Shown here piece after piece: positions 34,535 to 48,679 of a stretch of 64,000 nt of DNA (its first letter is position 1; the number at the start of each line of letters is the position of its first letter). The stretch comes from Coniella vitis (Eukaryota > Ascomycota > Sordariomycetes > Diaporthales > Schizoparmaceae), in NCBI GenBank assembly GCA_011317545.1, contig WUJK01000008.1:310001-374000 (forward strand), written 5' to 3'. Both the position numbers and the translations under genes were made by a program. The notes below the pieces were generated by a model. That model did not search any database, had not been told where the DNA came from, and worked only from the letters and a program-made list of their open reading frames with translations.

Positions 34535-37500
34535 GCCAAACCGGGCACACCTGATGCCAGAAGTGCCAGAATATAATGCGCAGACGACGAGTCAAAGGGC
34601 TGGCTCTCACGAGACACAAGAGATCGGAGACGGGTATATGAATGGAAGCAAAATGTTTTGGTCAACAACAAAAACAACAACAACAACAACTAACAACAAC
34701 AATCGAGGCGCCCGTAATCCCGAGACGGCGCGCCCCAGGTGTGGATATACATGGTGGGCAGGCGGGCGCCCCTATTAATAAAAAAAAAAAAAAAAGAAAA
34801 GGGTGAAGAGGTGAAGGGCGCAGAAATGGCGAATGGGGAACGTCAAGCGGCGCCGGGTGGGCACTGCGCGGGTGACGTCGATGTGGTGTTTTGGCTTTTC
34901 GTTACACTCATCACTCCCCAAACTAAGTTCGCTGCGGTTCTACAGGGGGAAGAAGAAGAAGAAAGAGACAAGCGTTGTTGACGTTGGTGATATAAATCCG
35001 TTTATCCGGCCTGTGCGGCTCAGTTTTCCCCGTCAAACAACCAATCTTCTCACTATTAGCAATCCATGATTGAGAATTTGTCTTGTCTCAACAGAATGAA
35101 GTGATAGAAGACATTTCTTGCATTCTTATCACTTTTTTTCTTCTTTGATTTTGACCGCCCATTAAGAAAAAACTAAAAACAAAAAAACTGATTCGACATC
35201 GCCACTGTGTCGTGAACATTCGGGCGAGTGCAATAACCCGTTCAACTATACCATACTTATACAGCAAACTTTATTACATATTCTGTTTGCTGCAGCTGCA
35301 ATGCAACAGGGAGCTGCATAATATCGAAAGCACTCGGTGTACTCAGAGTGCTGCTTATCTGTCAGAGTGCATAGTACTCTTCTTGGTCCCTGCTGCGGAA
35401 AGTGGGACAAATGCTACTACACATTACCGTTTCCAGCTCCCGAAGCCCCCCTGCTCAACATCTCCCTTGACGCCTGTACCGATCTTGTCTCCTTTTTCCT
35501 TCTTGGCAGCGTTTTATTTCGCAAAGCACAAAGCAAGAAACAACACATGTGTGCTGCTGTCATTGGATCTTCCACCAACCAGGTTCTGTTTCTCATTCAA
35601 ACTCTCCTTTGACATCCAAGCCACGCTCTGCAGCCCGTCTCGGTGCCACCCTGTCGCGAGGCTGAGGATATTACGTTTTGGGAATTGCATCACGATGCAT
35701 CACAAGGTCAATCCCGAAAAGCCATATACACGCTTCTGAAAACCAAGACACATGTCAAATTAAGCATCCAGCAGCGGTTCTTACTACATAGTAGGTATCT
35801 CGCCATGCCTTGGATGCCACACAGCCGGGTCTGCACTCAGACGTCCCGTAAAGGGCAGGACATGGCCGCCAGTCACCAATCACAGGAAGCCAGCGGGAGG
35901 CTGCAGGTAGCCGGCCAAGGGGGCTGTCCTAATCCCTGACATTGCCTCGAGAGGGGACGCACAAGGTAGACTGACTTTTCGAACTTGACCTTGGCTTGCA
36001 TCATTAAACATGGGAAGCAATTTTTTTTTCCTTTTGGTCCCTTGGCGGTGCTATCTTGTTTACTGCCTTGCTCGGGCCAATGGGCTCTCCTTTTTGATGG
36101 GACGGATGGCCTGGGTTTGCCGTGCATAGAGTGCTCCGATCACTCTCTGATACGAACATCAACCAACCCTGGCGAGCGTTGAATGGGCGCAGCGAGGAAT
36201 TGCGTGCTGAATCATTTCCCCCATGCGGTCAAGGGTGTCCTCAAACGCTCGCTTGCGTCTTCTTATCTTGCTCAGAGATGCGTGGCGTCTTGCAAAGCCT
36301 CGGGGCGTATACGTTGCCCGCGCCGCCGGGTTCATCATCTGGTCACCGGTCTGGTGTTAAACTTTGTGTGTGGGCCTTTTTCATCGTGCATAGCAGGAAG
36401 CTGAACGGACCAAGAGGATGGTGCGCTATACTTGTATTATGAAGATGAGCATTATTATATTTGCCATGCATTGAAAAGGTGGGAAAGATGCCACTCCACC
36501 GCGGTTGGGCGTGTGCTTATTTCAGTCAGCCAGCCAGTCAGCTTTGGATTTGTCAAGGTTTGAATGCCAGTCGATTCTTTGTTCCAACGCGAGCACAACT
36601 CGACAGTCAAAAAACGGCTAGATACCCGTTGGACACAACACCAAAACAATATTGGTCTTTGAAAAGGGCAATCCAGCCCCCCCCCCCCAACATCTTCTAG
36701 ACCATCATCTGATCCTCCATTGCAGAAGTTAATTGCTATCAAAAATAAAGCAAAGCCTGCATAGACCGGGACGTAGTAAAAAGCAGGATATAGACACCAG
36801 CTGCCAATGTTTTTTTGTTGTTGTTGTTTTTTGAATTTCCAAATTCCTTGACTTCCAACTTCTGCAAGTCCCACATCTACCAATCATCCACAAGGACATC
36901 CATCCCCAAGACCCAGCGAACTATATAGATAAGTCAGACGTAACTTTATTCTACCAAGCCCTCCAATGGCAATATATCCAACAAAGCACGCTACGCAAAG
37001 CAGACATCATTCCCTTATGTCTTATGCCATCAAACCCCATCTCCGCCCCCCTCCCCCCCGCCCTCCAGCCACGTCACTACCAAAATAACCTCTCTCCAAA
37101 ACACTTATCTCAGTCGAGTTCTCGATTCGAAAAGTAGCGGTGTCTTTGTTCCGTTCTTTGCCCCATCAGTCTCGTCGACATATTTACATGGCGTCGTTAT
37201 CCCTGTGTCTTCTAGCCTTGCGTCTCGGTTTCCCACACACAACCACCCCCACCCCCCTTTCTTTCCATCGAAAACCCGCCTACTCACCCACACCTAAAGT
37301 AACCACTCTCCGCATTTAGAGCAAACCCACCCCTCACATCCTTCAGAAAGTAAAAGTAAAAGAAGAGGGCAAGAAAGAGGAAAACCCAATGCCGATCCGA
37401 CGACATAACAAACGTTGCCCAGATCCTCCCCCCCTCCCCCAATCGTCACGGACTATATATATATATATATCGTTCCCAATAACTTCTGGAATAATGCAAG

Positions 37501-38204
37501 GAGAACCAGTGCCGTGCCGTGCCGTGCCGTAGCATGCCAGCATGTTATGCTATGTTGTGGATACAGAATAAATCTCCATTCGTCATGTGGCGTCGTAAGC
37601 ATCTCTGTTTTCCAATATCCTTCTCGAGGTCTTTTTTCTCCTATCCGGCATAGGAGTCATTCATACGTACCTTGTTCGTGAACATGACAGAAAATAATGA
37701 GGCAAATCAGCTATCACACAGAAAGTGAGTACCGCAATCAAGTCCAAATAACACGTATACGAGCCTTTCCCGGTCTTGGGGAACGCCAATTATTGCGGGT
37801 TGATGGATGATGGAACAAAAAGAAAACAGAACAAAAGCACTGCATCGTGCACCAACACATAAGCCAACTGACTGCACAGAATAAAATCATCTGCCGATAC
37901 AACGGTGTCTCTTGAAACTTTGCTCTGTCAACAAAAACTACCGACCTTCCCAAGCGCCGTAAACGCCTGCTTAGCCTCCCTAAATGCCATATAGTCTCGC
38001 GCGCAAAATAAAGAGGCATTCTTGAATAAGAGGCATAAATACCGTGGAATGGACATGAACATCCAAAGCTGGGCCCAGATGATATCATGGCAAAAAAAGA
38101 AATGGGCCACAGCCTGGAATACAAAAATAGACAATTTTTCTGAAATCAAACACGCGTTCAGCAAATCGCGTCTCCTCTTTTCTTCTTCTCTCTTTCGTTT
38201 TTTT
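34535..38204. other. 3.7-kb gene-poor region
   Basis: No supported coding gene, tRNA or rRNA. Simple sequence is common: CAA repeats (34663-34703), A tracts (34780-34796), C and T homopolymers (36673-36684), a TA run (37455-37470) and five GTGCC units (about 37510-37531). A non-coding RNA or long UTRs are possible but not visible. Confidence 0.45.
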
Positions 38205-40239
38205 TTACTCGCTGACCATCCAGTATGACCCTCCCACCATGCAGGCGAGGACCAGTGTCGTCAAAATACCAGCGCCAGCCCTCTGCTTCCATGTTAGCAC
38301 AAAGAAAATTAAGTACGAGATGAGACAAGAGGATGTTTCCAAGACTTACGTCTCCAGTTGTAATTGTTGTCGTTTTAGAGACACTGCTGTCCGTCTTTGC
38401 CGAACCACCAGCTGCGTTTCCAGTCGAGGTGCCACCGGTGGAATCAGTGTATGGCGTGGGAGCCGTGTGAATCAGGGTGGCCAAGACAGCGTTCAGTGCA
38501 GACATTTGCTGGCCGACGCCGTGCAGCCCATCCGACACACCCGTGGTCCATTTGAAGGGGCACGCAATGCCGTCCAGCACAAAGCCTTCACTGGCGTCTG
38601 CCGTGTCGACGCAAAGCGCCGCGGCAGCCTTTGCAGTAGCGAGCAGGTACGGGTAGATGGTATCGTACGTCGAGGCCATGAGCTGTGTGACCTGCGCCAT
38701 CCACATGAGCGTGTAGCCCTTGAAAGAGTACTCGTCGGTGGTGCAGCCATCGGTGGGCTCGCATGGCGGCTCATAAATGATCTGGTTCGTGCTGTTGAAC
38801 ATGTAGTCGAGGGTTCGGTTGAGCAGGCCGTTGACGCGTTCTGCCCAAATTTCGGAACCGTTGGTGTAGTTGTACATGTAGGCAGCGCCGTGCATGTAGA
38901 TACCGGCATTGTAGGTCCACTGCGCGGCGTCAATGTCGGTGCAGTTGGTGTTGTTGGCAATTCCTGAGCCGTCGAAAATGTTCCATTCGGCATCCATATA
39001 ACCCACACCCTGCATCCATTCAAAGGCGGTTGTGGCCCAATCGGCATACGACGAGTTGCCCGTGTAGCGCGCGAGGCGTGCAGCAACGTTGAAAAAACAG
39101 CCCGTGGCGATGCTGTTCTTGTATGTGTATCCGTTGTTCCAGGTAAAGATCTGCCATCGCAATCCACCGTTGCATGTGTCGTTGGCTCCCTCCCAGCGCC
39201 AGACGTACTCGTTGAAGACGGCTTGCGCAGCCGCCAACCACTGTACGCTGCCTTCGGTGGCTGCAAGCGAGGTGTCATTTGGGTTCAGGAAGTTGAGTTC
39301 CGCTGCAGTCATGGCAGCCATGGCCCAGAAGCCCTGGTCATCGTTTCCTTCCGTCAGCGTCTGATTCGTGGGCATAAAGTCGTCATCGGAGCCCATCTGG
39401 TGCTGCAGGGCCTGGTACGTCTCGTTGACGTAGCTCTCGTCGCCCGTGTAGGCCCAGTATTCGATTAGGCATCCGAACATGGCACCGGCCTCCCACCCTG
39501 GACGAAGATACGTGTAAGTTTACATACGCACATGACAACCCACGAGAATGACAGAGGGTTTGCACATACAATAGTAGGGCGAGGGCAGGTTGCCCGGTGT
39601 GTCGCCGGTATGGTTGCCCGTGTACCATCCCATCAAACCGTATGCAATGGTTGCTGCTCCTTCGGTTATCGAATCTGCATGGCAACTAGGTCAGAAAATC
39701 TCGTTCTTCAATTTGTCTTGGCAGCCAAACCACGACATTCAGAACCACCAAAATCCAAGAACCATGCCCTCGCCACACGTTCACTTTCATGCCTCCTGCC
39801 TAGACCAACGCTGCGTATAGTCATCTAGACAAGCACGCAGCGCACATGCTGCGGGCACTGATCAAAGGGGGCGGGCATGCCAAGCGCGCGAGCGTGATGC
39901 GCCAATGTCATCCGCCCGTTTTCTTGGCAGGACAGGAACGGGCTGGGCAAAGCGTCTAATTCCCAGACAAGCACTTTGATCGATTGGAGACAGAGTCTTG
40001 GCTTTGATCATGGAGCCTCAAAGTGCGTGAACGTGGAATGAGTGCAGACACGATGACGGGAGCGAGTAGACCGTTGACATATCGTGACAAAGGAGCGTGC
40101 ATATAGAGTCGTACGTATGTCCGTAGAAGTAGCAGAGTCGGGCTCACGAACCTGTTGAAGTCCAGTCAACGGTGACGGCACTGGCAGTGGGCAGCAGGGC
40201 CGTGCCCGCCGCCGAGAGCATCCATATCGAAGATCGCAT
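38205..40239 (-). CDS. GH76 alpha-1,6-mannanase-like, GPI-anchored (DFG5/DCW1 family)
   Basis: Exons 40239-40152, 39674-39570, 39497-38350 and 38282-38205 encode 472 residues. The first 21 residues form a signal peptide ending in ASA. The GH76 catalytic Asp pair is in EGNDDQGFW. Other family marks are DSITEGAATIAYG, SPYYWWEAGAMFG, LRWQIFTWNNGY and KNSIATGCFFN. There are many N-glycosylation sequons. The Ser/Thr/Gly-rich tail and the last exon, which encodes a hydrophobic AGILTTLVLACMVGG segment, form a GPI-anchor signal. Yeast Dfg5 and Dcw1 are thought to transfer GPI-linked mannoproteins to cell-wall glucan. Intron 1 is long (477 nt); the rest are 72, 72 and 67 nt. Confidence 0.9.
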
Positions 40240-42301
40240 GTTGATGTGTCCACTGGCGCTTGCAATAGCCTCACGAGCAATACGACATCAGACTCCCGGG
40301 GGAGGTCGAGTGAAAAGAATAGGCGGCGGGAGGCAAGGTCGTCGCGATACGGCTTGGCGAGTGAGCGTGTCGGTAAAAGGGGCGCGTGGGGGTTAGATGT
40401 CCTTTTGGGCGCGAGGACAGACGAGCGAGCGTGGCGTTGGGTATGGATAGAGAATAGAGCAAAGAGCGACAGTATCCAGGCCAAGAATGGAATGGCAAAG
40501 GTGAACGAGTGTTTGTCTGGGGCAGACGGCGGAAAACGAGTGACAGTGTGCACGACAGCGCCAAAGGGCTCCCACTGGGCAGCGCCTGGACATACATAGT
40601 AAAGAAAGAGCACTCAGATGGCACCGCAAAGGAGAGTGGGTACGTAATCCCTTTAATTGTGGGCCAACCATGCTCGTGTCCACAGACGCCGACCTATCCG
40701 AGGCCGCGTATGCCCAAGACAACTGGGGGTCTGGCTGATCACTGGTTGTCTGGAGGGGTCTGCCTCGGGGTGTTGTCTTTGGCCCCAGCATTTTCTTGTC
40801 TGTCTGTTGCTTTGTTCGTCCGTCCGGGGTTTTGTATGATATTGCTCGACGCACCGTCTGCGTTCTGTCTTGACTCAAGCGGTCAAGCAGCGCGGGTGCA
40901 TATTGGGGTCAGATTGCTCTGGATATTCTGTAAAGGAGGCAGTCTCCCTGTCAGCGCGTCTCCTGATACCATGAGCGTACTGCGGCTGAATGGGGGAGAT
41001 ACTGGTCGGCCGCAGGATTTCAGGGCATACTATGTATGCAATATTGTCATTGGGGCAACGTCAGTACACGCTTCTGCCACTGCAAAAGCCTGCACTATGG
41101 TAGAGAAACGCTCACATACTATGGTTGTCCTGCGCCACTTTACCCCTGAATTGTTGAGTGGACCGCTCTGCATAAACGAGCCAATACCGCACAACAGGAC
41201 GTACCCCCCGTGTCATAGTATACATAGTGCCCAAGGCAGCACAATAAAGAGGCGACGGGCCGCTTTGTGCCACAGCATCGTTGACGCCAGTATCCGGTTG
41301 CTTCCAACACAACCTGGATCTGCACTCCATCGCTCGGCCACCTTACTCAGGTCATGTTGGCACGGATCTGCGTTTTGAGTTTTGGCGGCGTCCCAGGAGC
41401 CGGCTCCCTGCGCTTGATTGGCCACTGGCAGCCAAGCGTCGCCAACGCCGAATGGCCCGTGGCAACCAGCCATTCTGTTTTAGCACCTGGTCTTGCGGGT
41501 TTGTGCTGGGCTGTGTCGAATTCTGCACGCCTCTCCAGAGTGGGGCCTCTGGACCAGCAATATAATATCGGCACTGCTACTCGAATCAACCTGCCAGTCT
41601 TCTCGGCCCTGTCGCTGGCGCTGGCGCTGGCGCCGTCGTCTCATCGTGGGCATCGCCTGGGCTGCCCCGCTGGAACAACTAGCAGCATACTTAAGCTATA
41701 CTTTATGTGCGGGATGTGACGTCGCGCTCCACCGTTGAAGCAGTGCGTATCCATACATATAAAAATAGCTGGAGATCAAGATCTTTGAGGACAAAGAGAG
41801 GTCAGTGCTTGGTGGCGTTGCGGTGCATGGTGAGTCAAGTACTTTTGCGCACCGTCAAAGGTGTGGACTGTGATTTGTCAGGCAGGCGGCAAACGTCCAG
41901 ACACGATGAAAATCTCGAATGAGATAGAGTTTGCTGACAAGCCACGCCAAGACGGCACGTTTTGGCAGTCACGGTCGGGCAAGCACGAGGCATCGGGAAG
42001 GACCCTGATCCTGCTTTCCTTATATGGAGAGTGCTGGACTCCTCCCTAATACCTGCCCGGTTATCGGTTGTCGGTTGCCAGTCGCCAGCTGCGAGCCAGG
42101 CCAGCCTACTATGTACTGATCCCTCCATAACCTCCAAGACTTGTGGCTATGATAATGCATGCCGGTCTTCCACTTGGACAATTGGCGCGCTTCTCGACAT
42201 CCTGCCTGCATCCAAAGCCTCCATGGCGCTCAGCTCAGCAACTACAACAAGAGCACGGCACTTGATGCGCGATCGCGATGATAACGATCGCTAAACAAGC
42301 T
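40240..42301. other. Intergenic region
   Basis: Two kilobases without a supported gene. Open frames on either strand lack domains. It contains three copies of the octamer ACATAGTA/TACTATGT (40594, 41028, 42107). The right end adjoins the RRM pseudogene, and part of it may be that gene's decayed 5' end. Confidence 0.45.
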
Positions 42302-43080
42302 GCTTCCTTTACAGAAGGCCGGCGCATCTACCTGGGCAAGATTCTGTACGGTGCCTTTGGTGTCAAGCCTCACGAGACTGACGAGATGCTCGACAAGGCC
42401 GGCTTCGAGGACTTGTACGAAGCGATCCACATATTCGAGTCAATGCCGTTACTGGCCGCAATTCAGGATGCTACTTCATCGATTATAAACAGCCTGACGA
42501 TGCCACACAAGCTCTGCAAATCTTGCGCAGCGTGACCCTCTTGGATCACCCTGTCAAGGTCACTCCTTGTCATCCAAAGACGCCAGCAAATACGTGAGGA
42601 ATGGCGAATATAAGCACACATTCCAAAGATGGGGTGACTGGTTGAGCTCTCGGTGACCTATTCCTGGTGAGGACGGCGGTCCACCATCACAAAGCCGTGA
42701 GCACGGTCCGCATGCAGCATTTGACCCATTGGACGATAGAAGCAATATCAAGGTACCGCTAAGGTTGTAGATGGGTGGTTTGGGCAGGATGACCAACCAG
42801 GCAGAGAATCACTCGGAAGTGAGAGCGTACTTTGAAGAGTAATCCTATACTCCCTGGCTGACTTTTAGTTTGAGGTTGTTTATTCTTCACATGCGGTCGC
42901 TATCAGCGAGCGCATCACGCCCAGTGCTAGAAGACCACCTTACAAAATACTGGTGATTCACACTACTGTTTGTTGATCTCGTCAGTCTTGAAGAGGCGCA
43001 AGCTGCTTTGGAGGCTGTCAACGGACGGCCCATACCTGGCGGAAGACTGCGACTTGGAGTAGCTCGACTTCTGCCAGAGG
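42302..43080 (+). pseudogene. Two-RRM RNA-binding protein, decayed
   Basis: Pieces of one protein can be read on the plus strand in shifting frames. An RRM starts at 42318 (RRIYLGKILYG = RNP2-like, then PHETDEMLDKAGFEDLYEAIHI). It continues after a frame change as DDATQALQILRSVTLLDHP near 42495-42555, then GEYKHTFQRWGDW near 42605-42645. Next comes MGGLGRMTNQAE..SEVRA near 42771-42828 (start of a second RRM), and finally LFVDLVSLEEAQAALEAVN near 42968-43025. Stops and frameshifts separate all pieces, and the RNP1 motif of the first RRM is missing. The damage is by indels and mixed substitutions, not RIP-type only. The remnant lies just downstream of the MFS gene and is convergent with it. Confidence 0.75.
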
Positions 43081-43203
43081 CGTTGCGGTGTGATGCAGAG
43101 AGCTCTGTCTTCTACTACCTAAACCAGGCCTGGCTGCCTTCCATCATGAAGCTCATTACTAACATGAAAAGTACTGCTTGCCCTAGCCCTCTTCCAGTCA
43201 TTC

Positions 43204-45026
43204 TTACTCGCTGTGCGCTACTGTGGTGCCTTCTGCTGTCAGACGAGACTTGTCTGACGACTTGTTGAACAAACCATCTTCCACATTGGCCTCTCGCTGA
43301 CCATGATGTGCAGCTTCCAGGAGATCCGGTCGCTCGGCCTTGAGTCTTGCAAAAGTCTTTTCGGCATCCCAAACCCATGGAGTGGGTGCTGCAAACAGCA
43401 AATCCATTTCCTCCAGTGTCCTCTGGTTACTCTCTGGGTACAAGGCCCACACCATGGGTATAGCAATCACGTTACACACCCCGAAGATGTACAGCGTCTT
43501 TTCCCCAATAGCGTCGAACATGACAGGACACAGCAGCGTGAGCCAACCGTTGCCAATTGACCAACCCACCACGCCCCACGCATTCCCTTTGGCGCGTACC
43601 TGCAGGGGAAAAATCTCGGCTGGATACAGCCAAGGCACGGTGAGCCACGTTGCGCCAAACACGGACGTGAAGATGAAGACAAACGATGCTGCAGCGGCCC
43701 CGTACGCAGACGCCTTGGCTGCGTCGCCGGCGGCGCTAGCATTCTCACCCAGGCGTGAGAAGCCGCCGGCCAGGAACATGGCAATTCCTTGCGCTGCGGC
43801 GCCCCAGTACAGGGTCCACCGTCTACCGATGCGATCCAAGGTGAAGACGCAGATGAGGGTTGCAAACATGTAAAAGATGTTGTTGAGGCCGCTGATCCAG
43901 TCACTCTTGTGCGCGTCAAATCCTGCAATGGAGAAGATGGTTGGAGCGTCTGCATACACTTTTGTCAGCCCTTGAGACAACAAGAGCGAATTGGAGAGGT
44001 TCAAATGAAACTTACACACGGTGACACCAGCAATGCCGACCCATTCTTGGATAATTTGCAGCCATATAACCAATTGAACTCGTCTTCCGGTGTGGAGCTC
44101 TCCAGATCCGATACCAAAGAGCATATGCAGGTAAGAGTTCTTGGACGACTCTTCAGATTCGAGCGCGTTGATGTTTGCGATATCGTGGTACTCTGCTTCC
44201 GCCTGTTCCAGACCCGCTGCATCGCTGCCGCGCAGACGCCGAAGGATGAATCGTGCCTCTTCGTCGCGGCCGACTTTGACCAGCCACCGAGGTGATTCGG
44301 GGAAGAACCAGACAGCGGCAAAAAGAAGCAGCAGCGGAATGATTTGGAAGGCAATGGGGAAGCGCCACACAATGGACGAGTTGCCATCATCGACATAAGA
44401 CAGGCCGAACTCGAGCCAGTAGGCAACCACGACACCAAAAATGTTGAGCGTGAATTCGATGGCGATGAATTGGCCACGCGAGGTGTGCTCTGCCGTCTCC
44501 GTGGCCCACACAGGCACAATGGCGTTGAGAATACCTGTTCCGATGCCATTGACAGCTCTCGCTACACAAATGATCACATTAGCCACCCCAGACAGACCTT
44601 CTGCTATCTATGATCGGTCACCAACTTACCACAGATCATCCACTGGTGATTCTGGGACGAGCACTGCAGACTTGCTCCGAGGATGGCCCACAGAGCGCCC
44701 AGTGCAATAGTCCTGATTCTGCCGACCTTGTCGCCGACCCAGCCACCGAGCAGACACCCAAAGAGCGTTCCCAGGTAGTAGACAGAGACGATGCCGCCTT
44801 TGAGCAGAGCGTTGGTCGTTACCACCTCACCAGTGGCGTCGTCCACGTACCCAAAGCCCATTTTGCGTACATAGTCCTTGGCAGTGTTGACACCGCCCAT
44901 CATACCCTGGTCGTAGCCAAAGAAGAAGATGCTCAGTGCCGCGATGCTGTTGACGGCTATGAGCAGGGCGCGCTTCTCATAGTGGTTGGCCACGTTGAAG
45001 CCTGGGAGGCGCTGCAGCTCACCCAT
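43204..45026 (-). CDS. MFS sugar transporter
   Basis: Exons 45026-44630, 44561-44016 and 43958-43204 encode 565 residues. The 69-nt and 57-nt introns are both phase 1; the second is a multiple of three and stop-free, so its retention would add 19 residues. The sugar-porter signatures are FFFGYDQGMMGGVNT (TM1), GGWVGDKVGR (loop 2-3), PESPRWLVKVGR (after TM6), DRIGRR (loop 8-9) and YPAEIFPLQVRAKGNA (after TM10), with YPES after TM12. The start at 45026 (MGELQRLPGFNVANHYEKR) is preferred over an upstream ATG at 45128 because it fits the usual family N-terminus. Substrate is probably a monosaccharide, not determined. Confidence 0.88.
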
Positions 45027-46167
45027 GTTGTCATTTGTGTCGTCCGTGGAAGAAAGGTGAGAGTATGAAGCGAATGCTCTTGCTTGGCTGCTGATCTGTT
45101 GCCAGGGCCGCATAGCACAATGGGACAAAGCGGGACCCCGAAGAAGGTCGATGGTGGCGTCAGGGAGTTCACAAAAATTGAGAGGACGACGGGAGCATGA
45201 GGCTTATATATCACCGCCTTTCCAACACAGCGCCGTCTGCGCGCGCAGTCGAATCATGACTGTCTCGGTCCAAGAGTCAAAGTCGGCAAGAATGCTTATC
45301 CCGGGGCCTGATTTAATCGGCTGCAATCGCAGTCTCTGCAGATCACCCTGCCTTTTGCACAAAAGGAGCAAACGGGTCTACCATGCATGGCGCACAGAGG
45401 GCCATTTTACCGCCCAGCTTCCTTGGGAGTGACTTCGGCACTTACTCGGCTCTGCAGGCCAAGAGAGAGGGCACTGAGATTCTGGTCAAAAGCGCTCCAA
45501 TCAGAGGGCGAGTTGGGGGGTTGCCCTCGTGAGATCGCAAGTGGCCTCTGCATGGATTGCTGTACAAAGTATACCCCCAAAAAAAGCAAGTCCTACGTTT
45601 GTACAAGATATGAGGGGGGGGAATCGTCCCACTTGCAGAGGGGCTCCGCGATGATGTCAGCCAGTGCTGCATGTGACTCTTCTTACTTTGGGACCAGACT
45701 TCTGGCAGAGGGCTGAATCAGACATCATCCATTGGGGTGAATCCCCATGGGGGAGTTGAGGGACCCTTTTTTTATGGTTGCTCCACTGCTCCGGCCATGA
45801 CTAGCGAGCGGTTGCTGTCCTGCTTACTTGAGACATGATTCTCGAGAATGGAAAAGAAAAAAGTGTCGATGATAGCATCCTTCTATGCGGATATCTACCA
45901 CGATGCTCGACGGGACTTCATGCTGTTACACAGTGAATACTAGTACAGTATGGCTTGGCATAATTCAACGGAACAATGACCACACACGCGCGCGCGCCGA
46001 ACGGGATGCTGCTCCAAAATGAAGCCAGCAACGGTCCACTTTTTTTAGGCTCCCCCTTGAGGTGGAAATCCTCACGATGCGTGCTGGAGGGGTGAGAATC
46101 GACTCTCGAAGGGGTAGTGGTGGCTCTGGATTGTTTCGAGCATTGCTGCGCTGCTTGTTGTTCGGAC
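45027..46167. other. Divergent intergenic region
   Basis: The shared upstream region of two divergent genes. Contains G and T homopolymers and a short GC alternating run near 45990-45999; no gene is seen. Confidence 0.45.
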
Positions 46168-47653
<1,486 letters not shown>

Positions 47654-48025
47654 GCCATCTCAGTTTGTGAGTACTTCTAGGGTCAGCACCCAGGATTGCT
47701 GGTTTTGCCAATGCGAGAACGATATACAGCAATCGGCAGGTCTAGTCATGTATATAGTGGCTGTCAGGAATATAATGTCTCATCTACAGATCACAACAGG
47801 CAACAACATTTTTATCTACAGCATCTGAAATAGTAGCTCTCATCACGAACGTGGATTCTGAACTTGTTTGCAGGAGTTGGAGTCTTGAAAGTGAAACTAC
47901 AACATCAATAAGCCACCTGTATCTGACTGCTTTGCCGACCTTTGCATGCCCGTACCAAACCCTTTGACGCATTTCGCCAAAGTCTCTCCTGTTGAAACAA
48001 TAAAAACCACACATCAGGATGCTTC
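47654..48025. other. Convergent intergenic region
   Basis: 372 bases between convergent 3' ends; nothing beyond likely UTR sequence is visible. Confidence 0.45.
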
Positions 48026-48679
48026 TCAAGACCGCGCCCGCTGGTTCACAAAGTCGAAGATCTTGCGGTTCAGCACACTATCCATGGGCATCTGGTGGCC
48101 CTCTTGCGAGCGCACCACCACCGGGTCCTGGAAGCACCGCGCGACAATCTCGCTCTGGTTGTGCCACTCGTCCTTCTCGGCAATGACATGGAAGCTCGGA
48201 ATCGTGAGGCTCGCTTCTGCGGGGACGCCAGGCTCCCCGGGCTGCCTCTTGCCACGGAACGGCGACGTGCAGCACACCAGGACAAAAAACTTGAGCTGGT
48301 CCTCGGGCTCGTTCTCCTGCAGCCACTTGACCAGGTGCATGCCGACTTTGGCGCCCTGCGAAAAGGCAATGATGCCCACAAAGGGGCCCTTGGCATGGTA
48401 CAGGTCGACGAGCTTGGGGAGGTCCGCCCACTCGTCCTGCTCGACTGCGTTGTGGGTGTTCCACTCTTCGTTGCCCTTGCCGTCCCAGATCCACTGCGCA
48501 AAGTCGGAGCCTTCGAAGAAGGGCAGCATGCCGGGGCCGGCGCCGCAGTCGATGAGGCCCTTTGGTGTGACGAGGTCGTAGGGTCTGTCGAGGAGGAGGT
48601 TGAGCTTGCGGGATTGGAATTGGTGGATGTCGGGGTTGGTGCCGCCGCCGTGGAGGCAGAGGATCTTTGGCTTGCCCAT
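48026..48679 (-). CDS. FSH-family serine hydrolase
   Basis: A single-exon, 217-residue alpha/beta-hydrolase of the FSH1 type. It begins PKILCLHGGGTN (oxyanion-hole loop). The nucleophile elbow is IAFSQGAKVG (G-x-S-x-G-like with Phe-Ser-Gln), the acid is probably in VIAEKDEWHN, and the catalytic His is in EGHQMP. This family includes yeast Fsh1-3 and CtnB-like hydrolases of polyketide clusters. No polyketide synthase is nearby, so a housekeeping esterase or thioesterase role is more likely. The substrate is unknown. Confidence 0.88.
   Translation of the reverse strand: MGKPKILCLHGGGTNPDIHQFQSRKLNLLLDRPYDLVTPKGLIDCGAGPGMLPFFEGSDFAQWIWDGKGNEEWNTHNAVEQDEWADLPKLVDLYHAKGPFVGIIAFSQGAKVGMHLVKWLQENEPEDQLKFFVLVCCTSPFRGKRQPGEPGVPAEASLTIPSFHVIAEKDEWHNQSEIVARCFQDPVVVRSQEGHQMPMDSVLNRKIFDFVNQRARS

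Noticed and set aside
35212..36883. Several open frames of 90-175 codons in the 34.5-38.2 kb region
   Set aside because: They overlap each other, have no domain and no consistent codon use.
40509..41378. Plus-strand open frame of 289 codons
   Set aside because: No recognisable domain or splice structure; the composition looks non-coding.
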